From assembly GCF_900156095.1 (NCBI RefSeq), contig NZ_FTMJ01000014.1:60788-124787 (forward strand): DNA of 64,000 bases, written 5' to 3'. Below the pieces are notes generated by a model. That model saw only the letters and a list, made by a program, of their open reading frames with translations, was not told the DNA's origin and searched no databases. Origin of the DNA: Aeromonas sp. RU39B (lineage in GTDB: Bacteria; Pseudomonadota; Gammaproteobacteria; Enterobacterales; Aeromonadaceae). Positions 34,592-46,408 of the stretch are shown in pieces (the first letter of the stretch is position 1; every line of letters begins with the position of its first letter). The position numbers and the translations under genes are program-made.

Positions 34592-35324
34592 TCCCGTTCT
34601 CTTCGTTCTTTTTCCACCCAACAGCCAATCCGGTGTCGTATCGCAGATCCACATAAGCAATTAGCTCATGGGGCTGGATGTCCGGAAAGACATCAATAAA
34701 CCGCTGCAATCTGGAGAGATCATCCGCTCGCCCCAGAAACAGCTGGATACCACCCTCCAGGGTCACTTCCCAGGCATGACGCGCCGTGAGATTGACCTTG
34801 GCCACCTTGAACCCCTTGGGGCCCAGCAGAGCATCGTACTGCTGGTAGGCATCCAAAACCCGTTTTGCCTGATCATCCGGCCCCGACAGCTCAACCAGCG
34901 GCTGCTTGACCCGATTCGGTGCTGCAAAGACCTCACCTCCCCGGTTCAAAAAGCGGTTGCCATTCCAGCGCGCCGCCACTGACTGCTCGGTGAGAAACAC
35001 CTTGATCTCGTTTGGCCACTTCTTGCGTACAGAGACCTGGGCCACCCATGGCAGCGCACGCAGGCGATTCTGTACCGCATTCACATCCAATTCGAAGAAG
35101 TTGCGCGTTTGGGCACCATCCAGTACCGACTTGCGCACCTCCTCCGGTGTGACATATTCGTGCTGACCCTGCAGCAACAGCTCACTCATGGGCAAGCGAT
35201 TAACGTCTGTCAGCCAGTCGCTGACATTCAGCGCACCCCGGTAGAGCCCCCACAATACCAGCAGGAAGAACAATACCCCTGCCAGAAAGCCCCCTTTGGT
35301 GCGCGTTTGTAGCCTTGCCTCCAA
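34572..35324 (-). CDS. ftsQ: Cell division protein FtsQ
   Basis: About 250 residues. A short cytoplasmic tail is followed by one membrane helix (FLAGVLFFLLVLWGLY), then a POTRA domain (SELLLQGQHEYVTPEEVRKSVL) and the beta domain with VSVRKKWPNEIKVFLTE. It scaffolds FtsB/FtsL in the periplasm. The TTG at 35324 is chosen for its well-spaced GGGGAG; a TTG at 35342 is the alternative. It follows murC with only about 100 bases and no ddl gene between. Confidence 0.92.
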   Translation of the reverse strand: MEARLQTRTKGGFLAGVLFFLLVLWGLYRGALNVSDWLTDVNRLPMSELLLQGQHEYVTPEEVRKSVLDGAQTRNFFELDVNAVQNRLRALPWVAQVSVRKKWPNEIKVFLTEQSVAARWNGNRFLNRGGEVFAAPNRVKQPLVELSGPDDQAKRVLDAYQQYDALLGPKGFKVAKVNLTARHAWEVTLEGGIQLFLGRADDLSRLQRFIDVFPDIQPHELIAYVDLRYDTGLAVGWKKNEENGNDQSRR

Positions 35325-35421
35325 CCTGCGCTCCCCGTCCAACGCCTTATTCCAGCGGCATGCAAATCGGACTCGCCATTATATCGACCCCGCCATGACG
35401 GTCAAAAACTCCTTGGCTGGC

Positions 35422-36876
35422 TCAGCCACCTGTTTTCATCAGGTTGATGTCCAGTTTCATCTCGGCCAGACGACGGCTCAGTGCCCCCACATTGCCGGCA
35501 CCCTGGGTCAGCACCAGATCACCATCGGTCACTATGCCAGCCAGCACCGCCGGCACATCGTCCGGAGTGGCTACGAAAATAGGTTCGAGGGCGCCACGGG
35601 AGCGAATCGAACGGCACAGTGCACGCCCATCCGCCCCGGGAATCGGATCTTCACCGGCAGAATACACTTCCAGCATCACCAGCACATCCACCTTCGAGAG
35701 CACTTCGGCAAAATCCTCGTAGAGATCACGGGTGCGGGTGTAGCGGTGCGGCTGGAACACCATCACCAGCCGCTTCTCGGGCCAGCCGGCGCGCGCAGCA
35801 TTGATGGTGACCTTCACTTCGCTTGGGTGGTGGCCATAGTCATCGACCAACATGGCCTTGCCACGACCGGTTTCGAACTCGCCGAACTGCTGGAAGCGGC
35901 GGCCAACCCCTTCAAATTTGGCCAGCGCACACACAATCGCGTCGTCCTCAATGCCATCTTCGGTGGCCACGGCGATCGCTGCCGCCGCATTGAGAGCATT
36001 GTGGATGCCTGGCAGATTCAGTTTCACCGCCAGCTCACCACCTTCTTTGCGACGAACGCGGAAGGTGCTGTGGTTGGTAGTCTGCACAAAATCGAGCACC
36101 TGCACATCGGCATCCGCCGACAGGCCATAAGTCACGGTCGGACGGGCAATCTCGTCGAGCATGCCACGGATCACCGGATCATCGACACAGACCACAGCCA
36201 GGCCGTAGAAGGGCAGATTGTGGAGAAATTCGATAAAGGTGGAGCGCAGCTTGGAAAAATCACCGCCATAGGTGTCCATGTGATCCGCTTCAATGTTGGT
36301 CACGATGGAGACCATCGGCTGCAAATGCAGGAACGAGGCATCGCTCTCGTCGGCTTCGGCAATCAGATAACGACTGCTGCCGAGACGGGCATTGGTGCCG
36401 GCACTGTTAAGCAAGCCACCAATCACAAAGGTCGGATCGCGCTCGGCTTCGGCATAGATACTGGCCACCAGACTGGTAGTCGTGGTCTTGCCGTGGGTAC
36501 CGGCAATGGCGATACCGTGGCGAAAACGCATCAGCTCAGCCAGCATCTCGGCGCGGCGAACCACCGGGATGCGCAGCTCACGGGCAGCGACCAACTCGGG
36601 GTTGTCCTGACGGATAGCGGTAGAGACCACTACCACGCTGGCATCATGGATATTTTCAGCTCGGTGGCCGAGATGGATCTCGGCGCCCAGCGCAGCAAGG
36701 CGCTCGGTCACGGCATTGCGCGACAGGTCGGAGCCACTGACCTGATAACCTTCATTGGCCAGGACCTCGGCGATCCCGCCCATACCGGCACCACCGATGC
36801 CGATAAAGTGAATGCGACGCACGCGGCGCATTTGGGGGATCACAGTACGCAGTTTTGCCAGTTCAACCTTGGTCAT
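35422..36876 (-). CDS. murC: UDP-N-acetylmuramate--L-alanine ligase
   Basis: 484 residues, typical size. The Rossmann start [17 protein letters not shown] binds [11 protein letters not shown] is the ATP-binding loop and [11 protein letters not shown] lies in the C-terminal domain. It adds the first amino acid of the stem peptide. It is separated from murG by nine bases. In enterobacteria ddlB would follow; here the next gene is ftsQ. Confidence 0.97.
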   Translation of the reverse strand: MTKVELAKLRTVIPQMRRVRRIHFIGIGGAGMGGIAEVLANEGYQVSGSDLSRNAVTERLAALGAEIHLGHRAENIHDASVVVVSTAIRQDNPELVAARELRIPVVRRAEMLAELMRFRHGIAIAGTHGKTTTTSLVASIYAEAERDPTFVIGGLLNSAGTNARLGSSRYLIAEADESDASFLHLQPMVSIVTNIEADHMDTYGGDFSKLRSTFIEFLHNLPFYGLAVVCVDDPVIRGMLDEIARPTVTYGLSADADVQVLDFVQTTNHSTFRVRRKEGGELAVKLNLPGIHNALNAAAAIAVATEDGIEDDAIVCALAKFEGVGRRFQQFGEFETGRGKAMLVDDYGHHPSEVKVTINAARAGWPEKRLVMVFQPHRYTRTRDLYEDFAEVLSKVDVLVMLEVYSAGEDPIPGADGRALCRSIRSRGALEPIFVATPDDVPAVLAGIVTDGDLVLTQGAGNVGALSRRLAEMKLDINLMKTGG

Positions 36877-36885
36877 AGCTCTCTC

Positions 36886-37956
36886 TCACTTGGCCAGACG
36901 TTTGCATTCGTCGGCAACCCGCTCTGCCGCATCGACAATCGCGATGCGTCGGGCGGCCTGGGCCATATTCAGTAATGTGTCACGCCGGCCTGCCAGCCAC
37001 ACCAGACGCGCTGCCAGCGAGGCAGGCGTCAGATCAGCCTGGGCCAGAAATTCTGCCGCGCCGCCATCAACCAGCGTCAGGGCGTTACGGGTCTGGTGAT
37101 CATCCACCGCATGGGGCAGCGGAACGAAGATGGCCGCTAGGCCAGCTGCCGCCACTTCCGATACGGTCAGGGCTCCTGCCCGGCAGACCACCAGATCGGC
37201 CCACGCATAGGCGCCGGCCATGTCCTTGATAAAATCGCTGACGTCCGCCGTCAGCCCCAGCTTGCTGTAGGCAGTGCTGACCGCCTCTTGATTACCTTTG
37301 CCGGTCTGGTGGCGCACCTCAATGGGAATGCCAGCGGCCGCCACCGCGAGCGGTACCTGCTCGTTGAGCACGCGCGCCCCCAGACTGCCGCCGATAATCA
37401 GCAGCCGCAGCGGGCGATCGCCATGTGCCATACGCACGACAGGATCTGGCAGCGCAACCACTTCGGGACGAACCGGATTCCCGACCACGGCGGTGCGGCT
37501 GCTCGGGGCGAAGGCGCCGGGGAAGGCCATCAAGACACGGCGAGCAATCTTTGCCAGCAGCTTGTTGGTCAGTCCTGCCGAGGCATTTTGCTCGTGCAGC
37601 AGCAGCGGGATCCCTGCCATCCAGGCCGCGACGCCGCCCGGGCCGGAAGCAAACCCACCCATGCCGAGCACCACGTCAGGGCGGATGTCACGTAGCACCT
37701 GACGCGCTTGCAGAATCGATTTCACCACGCGATAGGGAGCGGCCAGTAGCCGCTTGATGCCGTTACCGCGTACACCCTGAATATCGATAAAGGAGATGGG
37801 GTAGCCATGCGATGGTACCAGCTCGGCCTCCATCCGGTCGGCCGTGCCGAGCCAGTGAATGGTCCACCCTTGATCCTTTAATCGATCGGCCACGGCCAAC
37901 CCCGGGAACACATGCCCCCCGGTACCACCAGCCATCACCAACAGAGTCTTGCTCAC
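36886..37956 (-). CDS. murG: Undecaprenyl-PP-MurNAc-pentapeptide N-acetylglucosaminyltransferase
   Basis: 356 residues, as in E. coli. The N-terminal [17 protein letters not shown] is the lipid I-binding G loop, [14 protein letters not shown] begins the C-terminal domain, and [25 protein letters not shown] is the UDP-GlcNAc motif. It makes lipid II on the inner leaflet. The start overlaps the ftsW stop by four bases. Confidence 0.97.
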   Translation of the reverse strand: MSKTLLVMAGGTGGHVFPGLAVADRLKDQGWTIHWLGTADRMEAELVPSHGYPISFIDIQGVRGNGIKRLLAAPYRVVKSILQARQVLRDIRPDVVLGMGGFASGPGGVAAWMAGIPLLLHEQNASAGLTNKLLAKIARRVLMAFPGAFAPSSRTAVVGNPVRPEVVALPDPVVRMAHGDRPLRLLIIGGSLGARVLNEQVPLAVAAAGIPIEVRHQTGKGNQEAVSTAYSKLGLTADVSDFIKDMAGAYAWADLVVCRAGALTVSEVAAAGLAAIFVPLPHAVDDHQTRNALTLVDGGAAEFLAQADLTPASLAARLVWLAGRRDTLLNMAQAARRIAIVDAAERVADECKRLAK

Positions 37957-39140
37957 GACGCCTCCCGCACACGCGCCTGGGCACTGGCCTGGCGCAATTC
38001 AAAATCGATACGAATCAACATACTTACCGCAATCGACATGATGATGAGACTGGACCCACCATAGCTGACCAGCGGCAGGGTCAGCCCCTTGGTGGGCATC
38101 ATGCCGCTGGCCGCGCCGACGTTAACGAAGGTCTGGAAGCTAAACCAGATCCCGATACCGATCGACAGATACCCTTCGTACAGACGCTGGGCCTGAACGC
38201 AGGCGTGGCCCAAGCGCAATGCCTTGGCCGCCATGAAAAATTGCAGGGCCAGCACCCCCAGCACACCCACATAACCAAGCTCCTCACCGAGGATGGCGAA
38301 AACGAAGTCGGTGTGGGCTTCCGGCAGATATTCGAGCTTCTGAATGGAGTTACCGAGCCCCTCGCCCAACCAGCTGCCACGGCCAAACGCCATCAGGGAT
38401 TGGGTCAACTGATAGCCGCTACCAAACGGGTCGGCCCAGGGATCAAGGAACGAAGTCACCCGCCGCATCCGGTAAGGCTCAGCGATGATCAGGGTCACCA
38501 CCGCACTCACCCCCACCAGGATGAGGCCGATAAACTGCACCAGCCGGGCACCGGCCAGAAACAGCATGCCGAGGGTGGTCACAAACATCACGATCACTGA
38601 CCCGAGATCGGGCTGCAGCAGCAGCAGGATGGCCAGCACAAACAAGACCGCCATCGGCTTCATAAAGCCGATAAAACGCTCGCGCACTTCATGCTGGCGG
38701 CGCACCAGATAGCCGGCCAGATAGACAAACAGTGCCAGCTTGGCAAACTCGGCCGGCTGCAGGTTGAACGGCCCCAGCGGCAACCAGCGCACCGAGCCGT
38801 TTACGCTGCGACCGGCAACCAGCACCAACAGCAGCATCAGAATCGCGAGCACTAGCAATGGCGCGTTATAGGTCTGCCAGCGAGCCATCGGCACCTGCAG
38901 CACAAACCAGGCGATACCGAGAGCCATGACCAGGAACATGCCGTGGCGTTTGACGAACATGAACGGATCATCGGCCAGCGAGATCCCTTCCGGAATCGAG
39001 GCAGAAGCCACGATGATGAGTCCGACCGACATCAAGGCAAAGGCTAGGGTCACCAGTTGGCGATCATAAAGCGCACCGGGTCGCTGGGGCATCAGGATGC
39101 GCCAGAACCAGGAGCCGGTTGATCGCAACAGGGCCATCAT
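37953..39140 (-). CDS. ftsW: Septal peptidoglycan glycosyltransferase FtsW
   Basis: 395 residues with about ten membrane helices of the SEDS family. Conserved segments include [19 protein letters not shown] with the catalytic Asp loop, [36 protein letters not shown] and the C-terminal [17 protein letters not shown]. It polymerises lipid II together with FtsI at the septum. It overlaps murD and murG by four bases each. Confidence 0.97.
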   Translation of the reverse strand: MMALLRSTGSWFWRILMPQRPGALYDRQLVTLAFALMSVGLIIVASASIPEGISLADDPFMFVKRHGMFLVMALGIAWFVLQVPMARWQTYNAPLLVLAILMLLLVLVAGRSVNGSVRWLPLGPFNLQPAEFAKLALFVYLAGYLVRRQHEVRERFIGFMKPMAVLFVLAILLLLQPDLGSVIVMFVTTLGMLFLAGARLVQFIGLILVGVSAVVTLIIAEPYRMRRVTSFLDPWADPFGSGYQLTQSLMAFGRGSWLGEGLGNSIQKLEYLPEAHTDFVFAILGEELGYVGVLGVLALQFFMAAKALRLGHACVQAQRLYEGYLSIGIGIWFSFQTFVNVGAASGMMPTKGLTLPLVSYGGSSLIIMSIAVSMLIRIDFELRQASAQARVREAS

Positions 39141-40420
39141 AGTGCCAGTACCTGCTCGGTGAAGCGGTCGCCGCGCACTTCAAAGGATTTGAACTGATCC
39201 AGACTCGCGCAGGCCGGTGCCAGCAGCACCCAGTCACCCGCTTTGGCCATGGCAAAGGCGCGTTTGACCGCCTCTTCCATGTTCGCGACCAGTTCGGTTT
39301 GCTCACCCAGCGCGGCCAGCATGGCGCCATCCTGACCGAAGCAGAGCATGTGATCGATCTGGCTACCGAGCAGTGCCTGCAGTGGACCGAAGTCCTGCCC
39401 CTTGCCCTGACCACCGGCCAGCAAAATCAACTTGCCCTGCACCGCCTCACGAACGCCAGCAACTGCGGCCAGCGTGGCACCGACGTTGGTGGCCTTGGAG
39501 TCATTAATCCAGCGCACGCCGTTAACCTCGCGCACAAAGCGGGCACGGTGCGGCAGACCTTCAAAGCGGCGCAATACCGCCAGTTGCGGCTCACGCACGA
39601 TACCCACTGCATCACACAGCGCCATGGCGGCGAGTGCGTTGGCGTGGTTGTGGGCTCCCACTATTTTCATCTCATCGACCGGCAGCAGCGGCTCACCCAG
39701 CAGGCTCAGCCAAAGACGCCCGTCAACTTCCACACGGCCATAAGCGGCGCTGTCGAGACCGAAACTGCCCCAGGCTTTGCCCACATCAGGGCGGGTCTGC
39801 TGATCGTCACGATTGACCAGAATATGGCTTGAGTGCTGATGCACCACCATCTTGGCGGCGCGGTAGTCGGCCATACCCTCGTAGCGATCCATGTGATCTT
39901 CAGAGAGATTGAGCACCACGGATGCTGCGGCGCGCAGACTGTGTGTCGTCTCAAGCTGGAAGCTGGAGAGCTCCAGCACATAGAGATCGGCCGGCGTTTT
40001 AAGCAGTTCCAGCGCCGGAATGCCGATGTTGCCACCGACACCGACACGCAGGCCGGCTTCGGCAATCATCTCACCCACCAAAGTGGTAACGGTGCTTTTG
40101 CCATTGGAGCCAGTGATGGCGATGATCGGTGCCTGGGCTTCCCGCACAAACAGTTCGATATCACCGACGATCTGCACACCGCGCTCGGCGGCCTCTTTCA
40201 GCTCGGGGGTCGCCAGGGCGATACCGGGGCTGGCCACGATCATGTGGGCATGCTTGAGGCGTTCACGATCCAGACCCTGCACCAACTCGACGCCAGCCGG
40301 CAGTTGATCGCGACCCGGCGGATTGGCGCGGGTATCCATCACCAGCGGCGTGACGCCCTTGGCGAGGAAGTACTCCACACAGGAGAGGCCGGTTTTGCCA
40401 AGTCCAATGATGATGACCAT
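39137..40420 (-). CDS. murD: UDP-N-acetylmuramoylalanine--D-glutamate ligase
   Basis: 427 residues, slightly shorter at the N-terminus than E. coli MurD (438), whose extra residues precede [24 protein letters not shown] is the ATP loop, LELSSFQLE and [11 protein letters not shown] are ligase motifs, and [11 protein letters not shown] is the third. It adds D-Glu to UDP-MurNAc-Ala. The start at 40420 lies four bases after the mraY stop. Confidence 0.96.
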   Translation of the reverse strand: MVIIIGLGKTGLSCVEYFLAKGVTPLVMDTRANPPGRDQLPAGVELVQGLDRERLKHAHMIVASPGIALATPELKEAAERGVQIVGDIELFVREAQAPIIAITGSNGKSTVTTLVGEMIAEAGLRVGVGGNIGIPALELLKTPADLYVLELSSFQLETTHSLRAAASVVLNLSEDHMDRYEGMADYRAAKMVVHQHSSHILVNRDDQQTRPDVGKAWGSFGLDSAAYGRVEVDGRLWLSLLGEPLLPVDEMKIVGAHNHANALAAMALCDAVGIVREPQLAVLRRFEGLPHRARFVREVNGVRWINDSKATNVGATLAAVAGVREAVQGKLILLAGGQGKGQDFGPLQALLGSQIDHMLCFGQDGAMLAALGEQTELVANMEEAVKRAFAMAKAGDWVLLAPACASLDQFKSFEVRGDRFTEQVLAL

Positions 40421-40424
40421 GGCG

Positions 40425-41507
40425 TTACCTCACCTTCAGGGTCGCCAGACCCAGCAGAACCAGCACCAAGGTGATGATCCAGAAGCGCACGATAACGCGC
40501 GGCTCCGGCCATCCTTTCTTCTCATAGTGGTGATGAATGGGCGCCATGCGGAAAATCCGTACGCCGCGCAGCTTGTATGAACCCACCTGCAGGATGACCG
40601 ACAGGGTTTCCATCACAAACACACCACCCATGATCACCAGCAGGAACTCTTGGCGCACCAGCACGGCGATGGTGCCAAGCGCCCCGCCGAGAGCCAGCGA
40701 GCCGACGTCACCCATAAAAACTTGAGCTGGATAGGTGTTGAACCAGAGAAAGCCCAAGCCAGCACCGATAATAGCGGTGCAGACGATCACCAGCTCAGAG
40801 GTGTAAGGCACATACGGGATATGCAGGTATGCGGCATAGTTCACGTTACCGGTTGCCCAGGCAATCAGAGCAAAGCCGGCAGCCACCATGACGGTCGGCA
40901 TGATGGCCAGACCATCGAGACCGTCGGTCAGGTTGACGGCGTTGGAGGTCCCGACAATGACAAAGTAGGTGAGCAGGATAAACAGCAGCCCCAGTTGCGG
41001 CATCACCTCCTTGAAGAAGGGAACCACCAACTGGGTCTGACCCGGATGGGTGGCGGTGCTGTAGAGAACAAATGCCACAATCAGCGCCACCAGTGACTGC
41101 CAGAAATACTTCCAGCGGGCGATCAACCCATCGGTGTTCTTGCGCACCACCTTGCGATAGTCATCGACAAAGCCAATTGCGCCATAGGCGCCCAGCACGA
41201 ACAGCACCAGCCACACATAGCTGTTATCGAGGCGGCACCACAGCAGCGTCGACACAAAAATGGAGGCCAGAATCATCAGGCCCCCCATGGTCGGGGTGCC
41301 CGCCTTGCTCAGGTGGGACTCTGGCCCTTCCTGACGGATCACCTGACCGAATTTGAGGATCTGCAGACGACGAATCAAACGCGGCCCCATCCAGAGCGCA
41401 AAGCCCAGGCCGGTGATGATCGACAAAATGGCGCGAAACGTCAGATAAGAGAAGACGTTAAAGAAGGTGAAGTGAGGAGTCAGTAACTCGGCAAGCCAGA
41501 CTAGCAT
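40425..41507 (-). CDS. mraY: Phospho-N-acetylmuramoyl-pentapeptide transferase
   Basis: 360 residues, as in E. coli, with about ten membrane helices. The catalytic loops FVDDYRKV and [11 protein letters not shown] and the MAPIHHHYE loop near the C-terminus are all present. It transfers phospho-MurNAc-pentapeptide to undecaprenyl phosphate, making lipid I. The start overlaps the end of murF by seven bases. Confidence 0.97.
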   Translation of the reverse strand: MLVWLAELLTPHFTFFNVFSYLTFRAILSIITGLGFALWMGPRLIRRLQILKFGQVIRQEGPESHLSKAGTPTMGGLMILASIFVSTLLWCRLDNSYVWLVLFVLGAYGAIGFVDDYRKVVRKNTDGLIARWKYFWQSLVALIVAFVLYSTATHPGQTQLVVPFFKEVMPQLGLLFILLTYFVIVGTSNAVNLTDGLDGLAIMPTVMVAAGFALIAWATGNVNYAAYLHIPYVPYTSELVIVCTAIIGAGLGFLWFNTYPAQVFMGDVGSLALGGALGTIAVLVRQEFLLVIMGGVFVMETLSVILQVGSYKLRGVRIFRMAPIHHHYEKKGWPEPRVIVRFWIITLVLVLLGLATLKVR

Positions 41508-42856
41508 TGGGCTTGCTCCTGATGGTGCTTGACCATCTCGACGATATCTTCCATCCGGGAGCCGCGTGCTCCCTTGACCAGTATTGCGATTTCCGCGTGG
41601 GTTCCAATCATGTTTGCAAGCACTTCGAACAGCGACGCCTTGTTATCAAAATGTCGTCCACCTGCGGCGTCTGCGGTGTGACGACTCTCCTTACCGACGG
41701 TCAGCACGGCATCCAGCGCCTGCTCACGGGCATGACGACCCACCCGGGCATGTTGCTCGGAGGCCTCATCGCCCATCTCCAGCATGTCGCCAAAGACCAG
41801 TACCTTGAAGCCCGCCATGTTGGTCAGAGCATCAATGCCAGCCAGCACTGACTCGACGCTGGCGTTATAGGTGTCATCAATCAGGGTCAGGCCGCCCCAG
41901 CGCTGCACGCAGAAACGCCCCTTCACCGGAGCCATCTGCTCCAGCCCCGCCTTGATCGAGGCCAGTGATGCGCCGAGCGCCTGACAGCCTGCTGCGGCAG
42001 CCAGTGCGTTGGCTATGTTGTGGCGCCCCGGAATGGCCAGCGTCACGCTGATCTCACCGTGCGGGGTCACCATGACAAATTCGGCGCAGCCAGCTGCGTT
42101 GATTTTGACCTCGCGCGCGTGGAACGGCTGGGTTTGATCATCGATCGAAAACGCGCAGTCAATGCCACTTGCCTGCCATTTCGGCCAGAACTCGTTATCG
42201 GCGTTGACGATGGCGGTACCTTGCTGGCTCAGCCCTTGGAAAATTTCACTCTTGGCGTGATAGATCCCTTCGAGTGAGCCAAAGCCCTCCAAGTGAGCCG
42301 CTGCTACGTTGTTGATGATGGCCGCATCAGGCAGGGCCAAGGACGTCGTCCAGGCAATTTCACCGGGGTGATTGGCCCCCAGCTCCATCACGGCAAAGCG
42401 GTGATGAGGTTCCAGACGCAGCAGCGTCAGCGGCACACCCACTTCATTGTTGAAGTTACCGGCCGTGGCGAGCACTTCGCCTTCACGGGAGAGAATGGCC
42501 GAAGCCATCTCCTTGACCGTGGTCTTGCCACAGCTGCCGGTGATGGCCAGAACCTTCGGATTGATACGCTGGCGCACCAGCTTGCCAAGACGGCCCAATG
42601 CACGCAGAGAGTCGCTGACAACCAGCTGGGTGACAGGCAGCGGCAATTCGCGCTCGACCAGCAGTGCGCTGGCTCCGGCGGCGACAGCCTGCTCGCAGAA
42701 ATCGTGGGCATCAAAACGTTCGCCGCGCAGGGCAACGAACAGAGAGCCGGCAGCCAGTTGACGCGTGTCGGTACTGACTGCGGTGATCGACTTATCCTCC
42801 CCGACCATACGGGCATCCAGGGCCGCGCTGATGTCAGAGAGTTGAAGGGTCATCAT
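41501..42856 (-). CDS. murF: UDP-MurNAc-tripeptide--D-alanyl-D-alanine ligase
   Basis: 451 residues (E. coli 452). [13 protein letters not shown] is the ATP-binding loop, [15 protein letters not shown] and [13 protein letters not shown] are family motifs. It attaches the D-Ala-D-Ala dipeptide. Since no ddl gene lies in the cluster, its substrate must come from a D-Ala ligase encoded elsewhere. The start overlaps the murE stop by four bases. Confidence 0.97.
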   Translation of the reverse strand: MMTLQLSDISAALDARMVGEDKSITAVSTDTRQLAAGSLFVALRGERFDAHDFCEQAVAAGASALLVERELPLPVTQLVVSDSLRALGRLGKLVRQRINPKVLAITGSCGKTTVKEMASAILSREGEVLATAGNFNNEVGVPLTLLRLEPHHRFAVMELGANHPGEIAWTTSLALPDAAIINNVAAAHLEGFGSLEGIYHAKSEIFQGLSQQGTAIVNADNEFWPKWQASGIDCAFSIDDQTQPFHAREVKINAAGCAEFVMVTPHGEISVTLAIPGRHNIANALAAAAGCQALGASLASIKAGLEQMAPVKGRFCVQRWGGLTLIDDTYNASVESVLAGIDALTNMAGFKVLVFGDMLEMGDEASEQHARVGRHAREQALDAVLTVGKESRHTADAAGGRHFDNKASLFEVLANMIGTHAEIAILVKGARGSRMEDIVEMVKHHQEQAQC

Positions 42857-44334
42857 GCGAATGACTCCGGTAATGTTTGCAGCACTGCGGCAACCGTTTC
42901 ACGGTCGCTATAGTGGCGCTTTTCCTTGCCAATGATCTGATAATCCTCGTGACCCTTTCCGGCCACCAGGATGATGTCTTGCTGAGCGGCCTGTGCAACG
43001 GCCAAACCAATCGCCTTGATACGGTCGTGCTCAATTTGCACGCTTCCGGGCTCACGCAAGCCCGCCACCATGTCGCTCATGATCTGCAGCGGATCTTCGG
43101 TACGCGGATTGTCATCGGTCAGAATGACGCGATCGGCAAACTGCTCGGCAATCGCCGCCATCATGGGGCGCTTACCGCGATCCCGATCGCCACCACAACC
43201 GACCAGACACCAGAGTTGTCCGTGACAGTGCACTCGCAGTGCCTGCAACGCCTTCTCAAGCGCATCCGGCGTGTGGGCATAATCGACCACCGCCAGCGGT
43301 TTGCCGCTACCACCGAAGCACTCCATACGACCAGTGACCGGTTGCAGTTGCGGTGCCGTAGCGAGCAGGGTGTCGAAGTCGTAACCCAGCACCAGCATCA
43401 CGCCAAGCGCGGCCAGAACATTGGAGACGTTAAAGCGACCCAGCAAGGGGGCGGATAATACACCATTCCCCCAAGGGGAGGTAATGCGAGCGCGAAATCC
43501 TTGCTGGTGAAATTCAAGCTCGGATGCATTCAGCTGCGGACCCGGATGGGAATCAAGCCCACCTTCCACGCTGTAAGCAACCGCAGCGGGCCGTGACGCC
43601 AGCCATTGGCGTCCGATCTCATCATCGGCGTTGATGACAGCGCAGGCCTCATTCACGTGTGCCAGCAACAGCTCCTTGGCCTCGGCATAGGCCGTCATAG
43701 TACCGTGGTAGTCGAGATGATCGCGGCTGAGGTTGGTGTACGCCACCGCCGAAAATGTCAGACCCGCCACCCGATGCTGCACCAGACCATGGCTGGAGAC
43801 TTCCATCGCGACCAGATCGGCGCCCTGATTGGCCAGGCTATTGAGGTTGCTCTGTACTTCAATGGCGCTGCCGGTGGTGTTGGCGGCTTCAATCAGATGG
43901 CCGAACAAGCCATTGCCGACCGTGCCCATCACGCCAGCCTGACCGCCCAGCAGAGTGCGCCAGTTTGCGACCAGCAGGGCCGTAGTGCTCTTGCCGTTGG
44001 TGCCGGTTACGCCCACCAGATTCATGCGCTCAACCGGCTCACCATAGAACCGGCCGGCCAGAGCCGACAGATGGCGCGGCAACTCACGCAGACCGAGGCA
44101 GGGAATGCCGAGGGCTGGCGCCACAAACTCATCGTCAGCCTCATAGAGAATGGCAGCTGCGCCTTGGGCTGCCGCCTGCTCAATAAAACGACGACCATCA
44201 ACCTGATGTCCCCGAATGGCCACAAATAGCGTTCCGGAGCTGACCTGACGGCTATCGAGCGTCATGGCCTCCAGAGAGACGGCCGGCGCTGTCAGCCCGA
44301 ACGGCTGCAGCAGGTAATCAAGTGCGGGGAACAA
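42853..44334 (-). CDS. murE: UDP-MurNAc-L-Ala-D-Glu--meso-diaminopimelate ligase
   Basis: 493 residues (E. coli 495). GVTGTNGKSTTALLV is the ATP loop, and LTDDNPRTEDP contains the DNPR motif that selects meso-diaminopimelate, so the peptidoglycan is of the DAP type. The start is a TTG at 44334 supported by an AGGAGG six bases upstream, overlapping the end of ftsI by 17 bases. Confidence 0.97.
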   Translation of the reverse strand: MFPALDYLLQPFGLTAPAVSLEAMTLDSRQVSSGTLFVAIRGHQVDGRRFIEQAAAQGAAAILYEADDEFVAPALGIPCLGLRELPRHLSALAGRFYGEPVERMNLVGVTGTNGKSTTALLVANWRTLLGGQAGVMGTVGNGLFGHLIEAANTTGSAIEVQSNLNSLANQGADLVAMEVSSHGLVQHRVAGLTFSAVAYTNLSRDHLDYHGTMTAYAEAKELLLAHVNEACAVINADDEIGRQWLASRPAAVAYSVEGGLDSHPGPQLNASELEFHQQGFRARITSPWGNGVLSAPLLGRFNVSNVLAALGVMLVLGYDFDTLLATAPQLQPVTGRMECFGGSGKPLAVVDYAHTPDALEKALQALRVHCHGQLWCLVGCGGDRDRGKRPMMAAIAEQFADRVILTDDNPRTEDPLQIMSDMVAGLREPGSVQIEHDRIKAIGLAVAQAAQQDIILVAGKGHEDYQIIGKEKRHYSDRETVAAVLQTLPESFA

Positions 44335-46093
44335 GGGGAGCCTCCTGACGGGCTAGTTTGCTGTTGTTATTCGGGGTCATGGCAGGCTCGGCATCGGGAC
44401 GCACGTTAAACAGCTGCAAAATGCCGCCCATGGCTTCCGCAAAGGCCGGCGCCGCAACCGCACCACCGTAGTAGGCATTGCCCTTCGGCTCGTTGATCAC
44501 TACCACCATGGCGTAACGCGGGTTGCTGACTGGCGCAAAACCGGCAAACCAGGCCATGTAGTCCTTGCCGTACCCACCGGCAACCGCGACCCGGGCCGTA
44601 CCACTCTTACCGCCAACGCGATAGCCCGGCACCTTGGCCTTGGGGATACCCTGGTCAACCACATACTCAAGCGCATTGATCATGGCCTGAGCGTTGGTGC
44701 GATTGACCACCTGTTCACATTGGGGAGCCTTGTCGAGCTTAACGACCGAGATCGGCACCCGGCAGCCGCTATTGGCAAGGGTGGAGTAAGCCGATGCCAG
44801 CTGCAGCGGGGTCACCCGCAGGCCGTAACCAAAGCCGAGCGTTGCGCGCTCGATATCGGACCAGCGCCGACGTTGCGGCAACATACCGCCGGTTTCGCCC
44901 ATCAGGCCGCTACCGGACTCGATACCAAAGCCAAACATACTGAGCGTGTTGATCATGTCTTGCGCCTGCATACGCAGGGCAATGCGTGACATCCCGATGT
45001 TGGAGGAGTAACGCAAAATGTCGTAGATGGTGCCACTGTTCATGCGGTGCACGTCGCGGATCTGCTTGCCACCGATGATCAGGCCACTGGTATCGAACAC
45101 TTCCTTCCAGTCGGTCACCCCGGCCGCCAAGGCGCTAAGGACTATCAGTGGCTTAACGGTCGAGCCCGGCTCGTAGGTATCGGTCACCACCCGGTTACGA
45201 ACCCGGAAGGTCTGATACTGGCCACGGTTGTTGGGGTTGTAAGAGGGAGTGTTGACCATCGCCAGCACTTCGCCGGTCTTGATGTCGAGCATCACCATGG
45301 AACCCGAGGTGGCCATGTTCTCATCAGTGGTTTTCTTGAGCGCACGATAGGCAATGGATTGGGCGCGCTGATCGATGCTCAGGTGCAGATCGTTGGCATC
45401 CTTTCCTTCCTTGACGATCCCCAGCTGCTCGATCACCCGACCGTGCCGGTCCTTACGCACCCGCATCTCACCCGGAGTGGCGGTCAGCCAGTCGTCATAG
45501 CTACGTTCAATACCTTCAATACCGTGACCATCGATGTTGGTCACCCCCACCAGGTGAGCACTGATTTCACCGGTCGGGTAGAAACGGCGCGACTCGGGAC
45601 GCAGGAACACGCCACCGAGCTTCAAACCTTTGATATATTCTGCGACAGCTGGCGTCACCTGACGCTGCAGGTAGACAAACCGCTTCTTCGGGTTGGCTAC
45701 CCGCTCCTTGAGCGTCTTAAGGTCAACCTTGAGCACTTCAGAGAGCGCCTGCCAGGCTCGTTCATTGCTGATGGCGCCGGATTCATGCACCGTCTTGGGA
45801 TCGGCCCAAACAGCCTCTACCGGAACAGAAACCGCGAGTTGCTCGCCATTACGGTCACTGATCATGCCGCGCACGGCCTGGGTTTCCGTGGTACGCAGGG
45901 AGCGCATGTCCCCTTCCTGGCGCAGGCGATCCGGATCGATCACCTGGATCCAGGCCAGACGTAACACCAAACCGCCAAACGCCAGTCCGATAAAGAAAAT
46001 CAGGGTACGAAAACGCCACGGGTGCATCGTGGCCGGGGCCTTGGCTCCCTTGGCTGCCGTCGTTTTGGAAGGTGTGCTCTTGCTACGTATCAT
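44318..46093 (-). CDS. ftsI: Penicillin-binding protein 3 (septal transpeptidase FtsI)
   Basis: 591 residues (E. coli 588). A short cytoplasmic tail and one membrane helix (FRTLIFFIGLAFGGLVLRL) are followed by the pedestal domain and the transpeptidase domain with PGSTVKPL (SXXK serine), YSSNIG (SXN) and GKSGTARV (KTG-type box). It cross-links septal peptidoglycan and is a target of aztreonam and some cephalosporins. The start overlaps the ftsL stop by four bases. Confidence 0.97.
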   Translation of the reverse strand: MIRSKSTPSKTTAAKGAKAPATMHPWRFRTLIFFIGLAFGGLVLRLAWIQVIDPDRLRQEGDMRSLRTTETQAVRGMISDRNGEQLAVSVPVEAVWADPKTVHESGAISNERAWQALSEVLKVDLKTLKERVANPKKRFVYLQRQVTPAVAEYIKGLKLGGVFLRPESRRFYPTGEISAHLVGVTNIDGHGIEGIERSYDDWLTATPGEMRVRKDRHGRVIEQLGIVKEGKDANDLHLSIDQRAQSIAYRALKKTTDENMATSGSMVMLDIKTGEVLAMVNTPSYNPNNRGQYQTFRVRNRVVTDTYEPGSTVKPLIVLSALAAGVTDWKEVFDTSGLIIGGKQIRDVHRMNSGTIYDILRYSSNIGMSRIALRMQAQDMINTLSMFGFGIESGSGLMGETGGMLPQRRRWSDIERATLGFGYGLRVTPLQLASAYSTLANSGCRVPISVVKLDKAPQCEQVVNRTNAQAMINALEYVVDQGIPKAKVPGYRVGGKSGTARVAVAGGYGKDYMAWFAGFAPVSNPRYAMVVVINEPKGNAYYGGAVAAPAFAEAMGGILQLFNVRPDAEPAMTPNNNSKLARQEAPLVPRT

Positions 46094-46404
46094 GGTTGAA
46101 TGATCACCTTCTCAGTCGTCACCACGGGTCTGGCCATCTGCAACTTCTCCATGGCCAACGCCGCCACCCGTGAGTGCTCGGCAAGGGTTCCCTGCTCGAG
46201 CAACAGGTGGCGCCACTCGATCTCCAACGCATCCCGCTCGGCCATCATCTCGTTGTACTTGGCCGTCATCCCCCGCGTCATGTTGGTCACCAGAATGACC
46301 GCAAACGCCGTACCCAGCACGGCGACCACCAGCAGCAACTGCAGCTTGTGTCGCCACAGGTCGGCAACAATTTCACGGGAGAGGTTGATGCGCTCATCAG
46401 CCAT
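46090..46404 (-). CDS. ftsL: Cell division protein FtsL
   Basis: 104 residues: a short cytoplasmic part, one membrane helix (LQLLLVVAVLGTAFAVILV) and a periplasmic coiled coil (YNEMMAERDALEIEWRHLLLEQ). This size and topology plus position between rsmH and ftsI identify it. It forms the FtsQLB complex that activates FtsWI. The start is four bases after rsmH. Confidence 0.94.
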   Translation of the reverse strand: MADERINLSREIVADLWRHKLQLLLVVAVLGTAFAVILVTNMTRGMTAKYNEMMAERDALEIEWRHLLLEQGTLAEHSRVAALAMEKLQMARPVVTTEKVIIQP

Positions 46405-46408
46405 GAGA

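Noticed and set aside
35296..36975. Open frame antisense to murC
   Set aside because: Same shadow effect; no motif and no plausible start.
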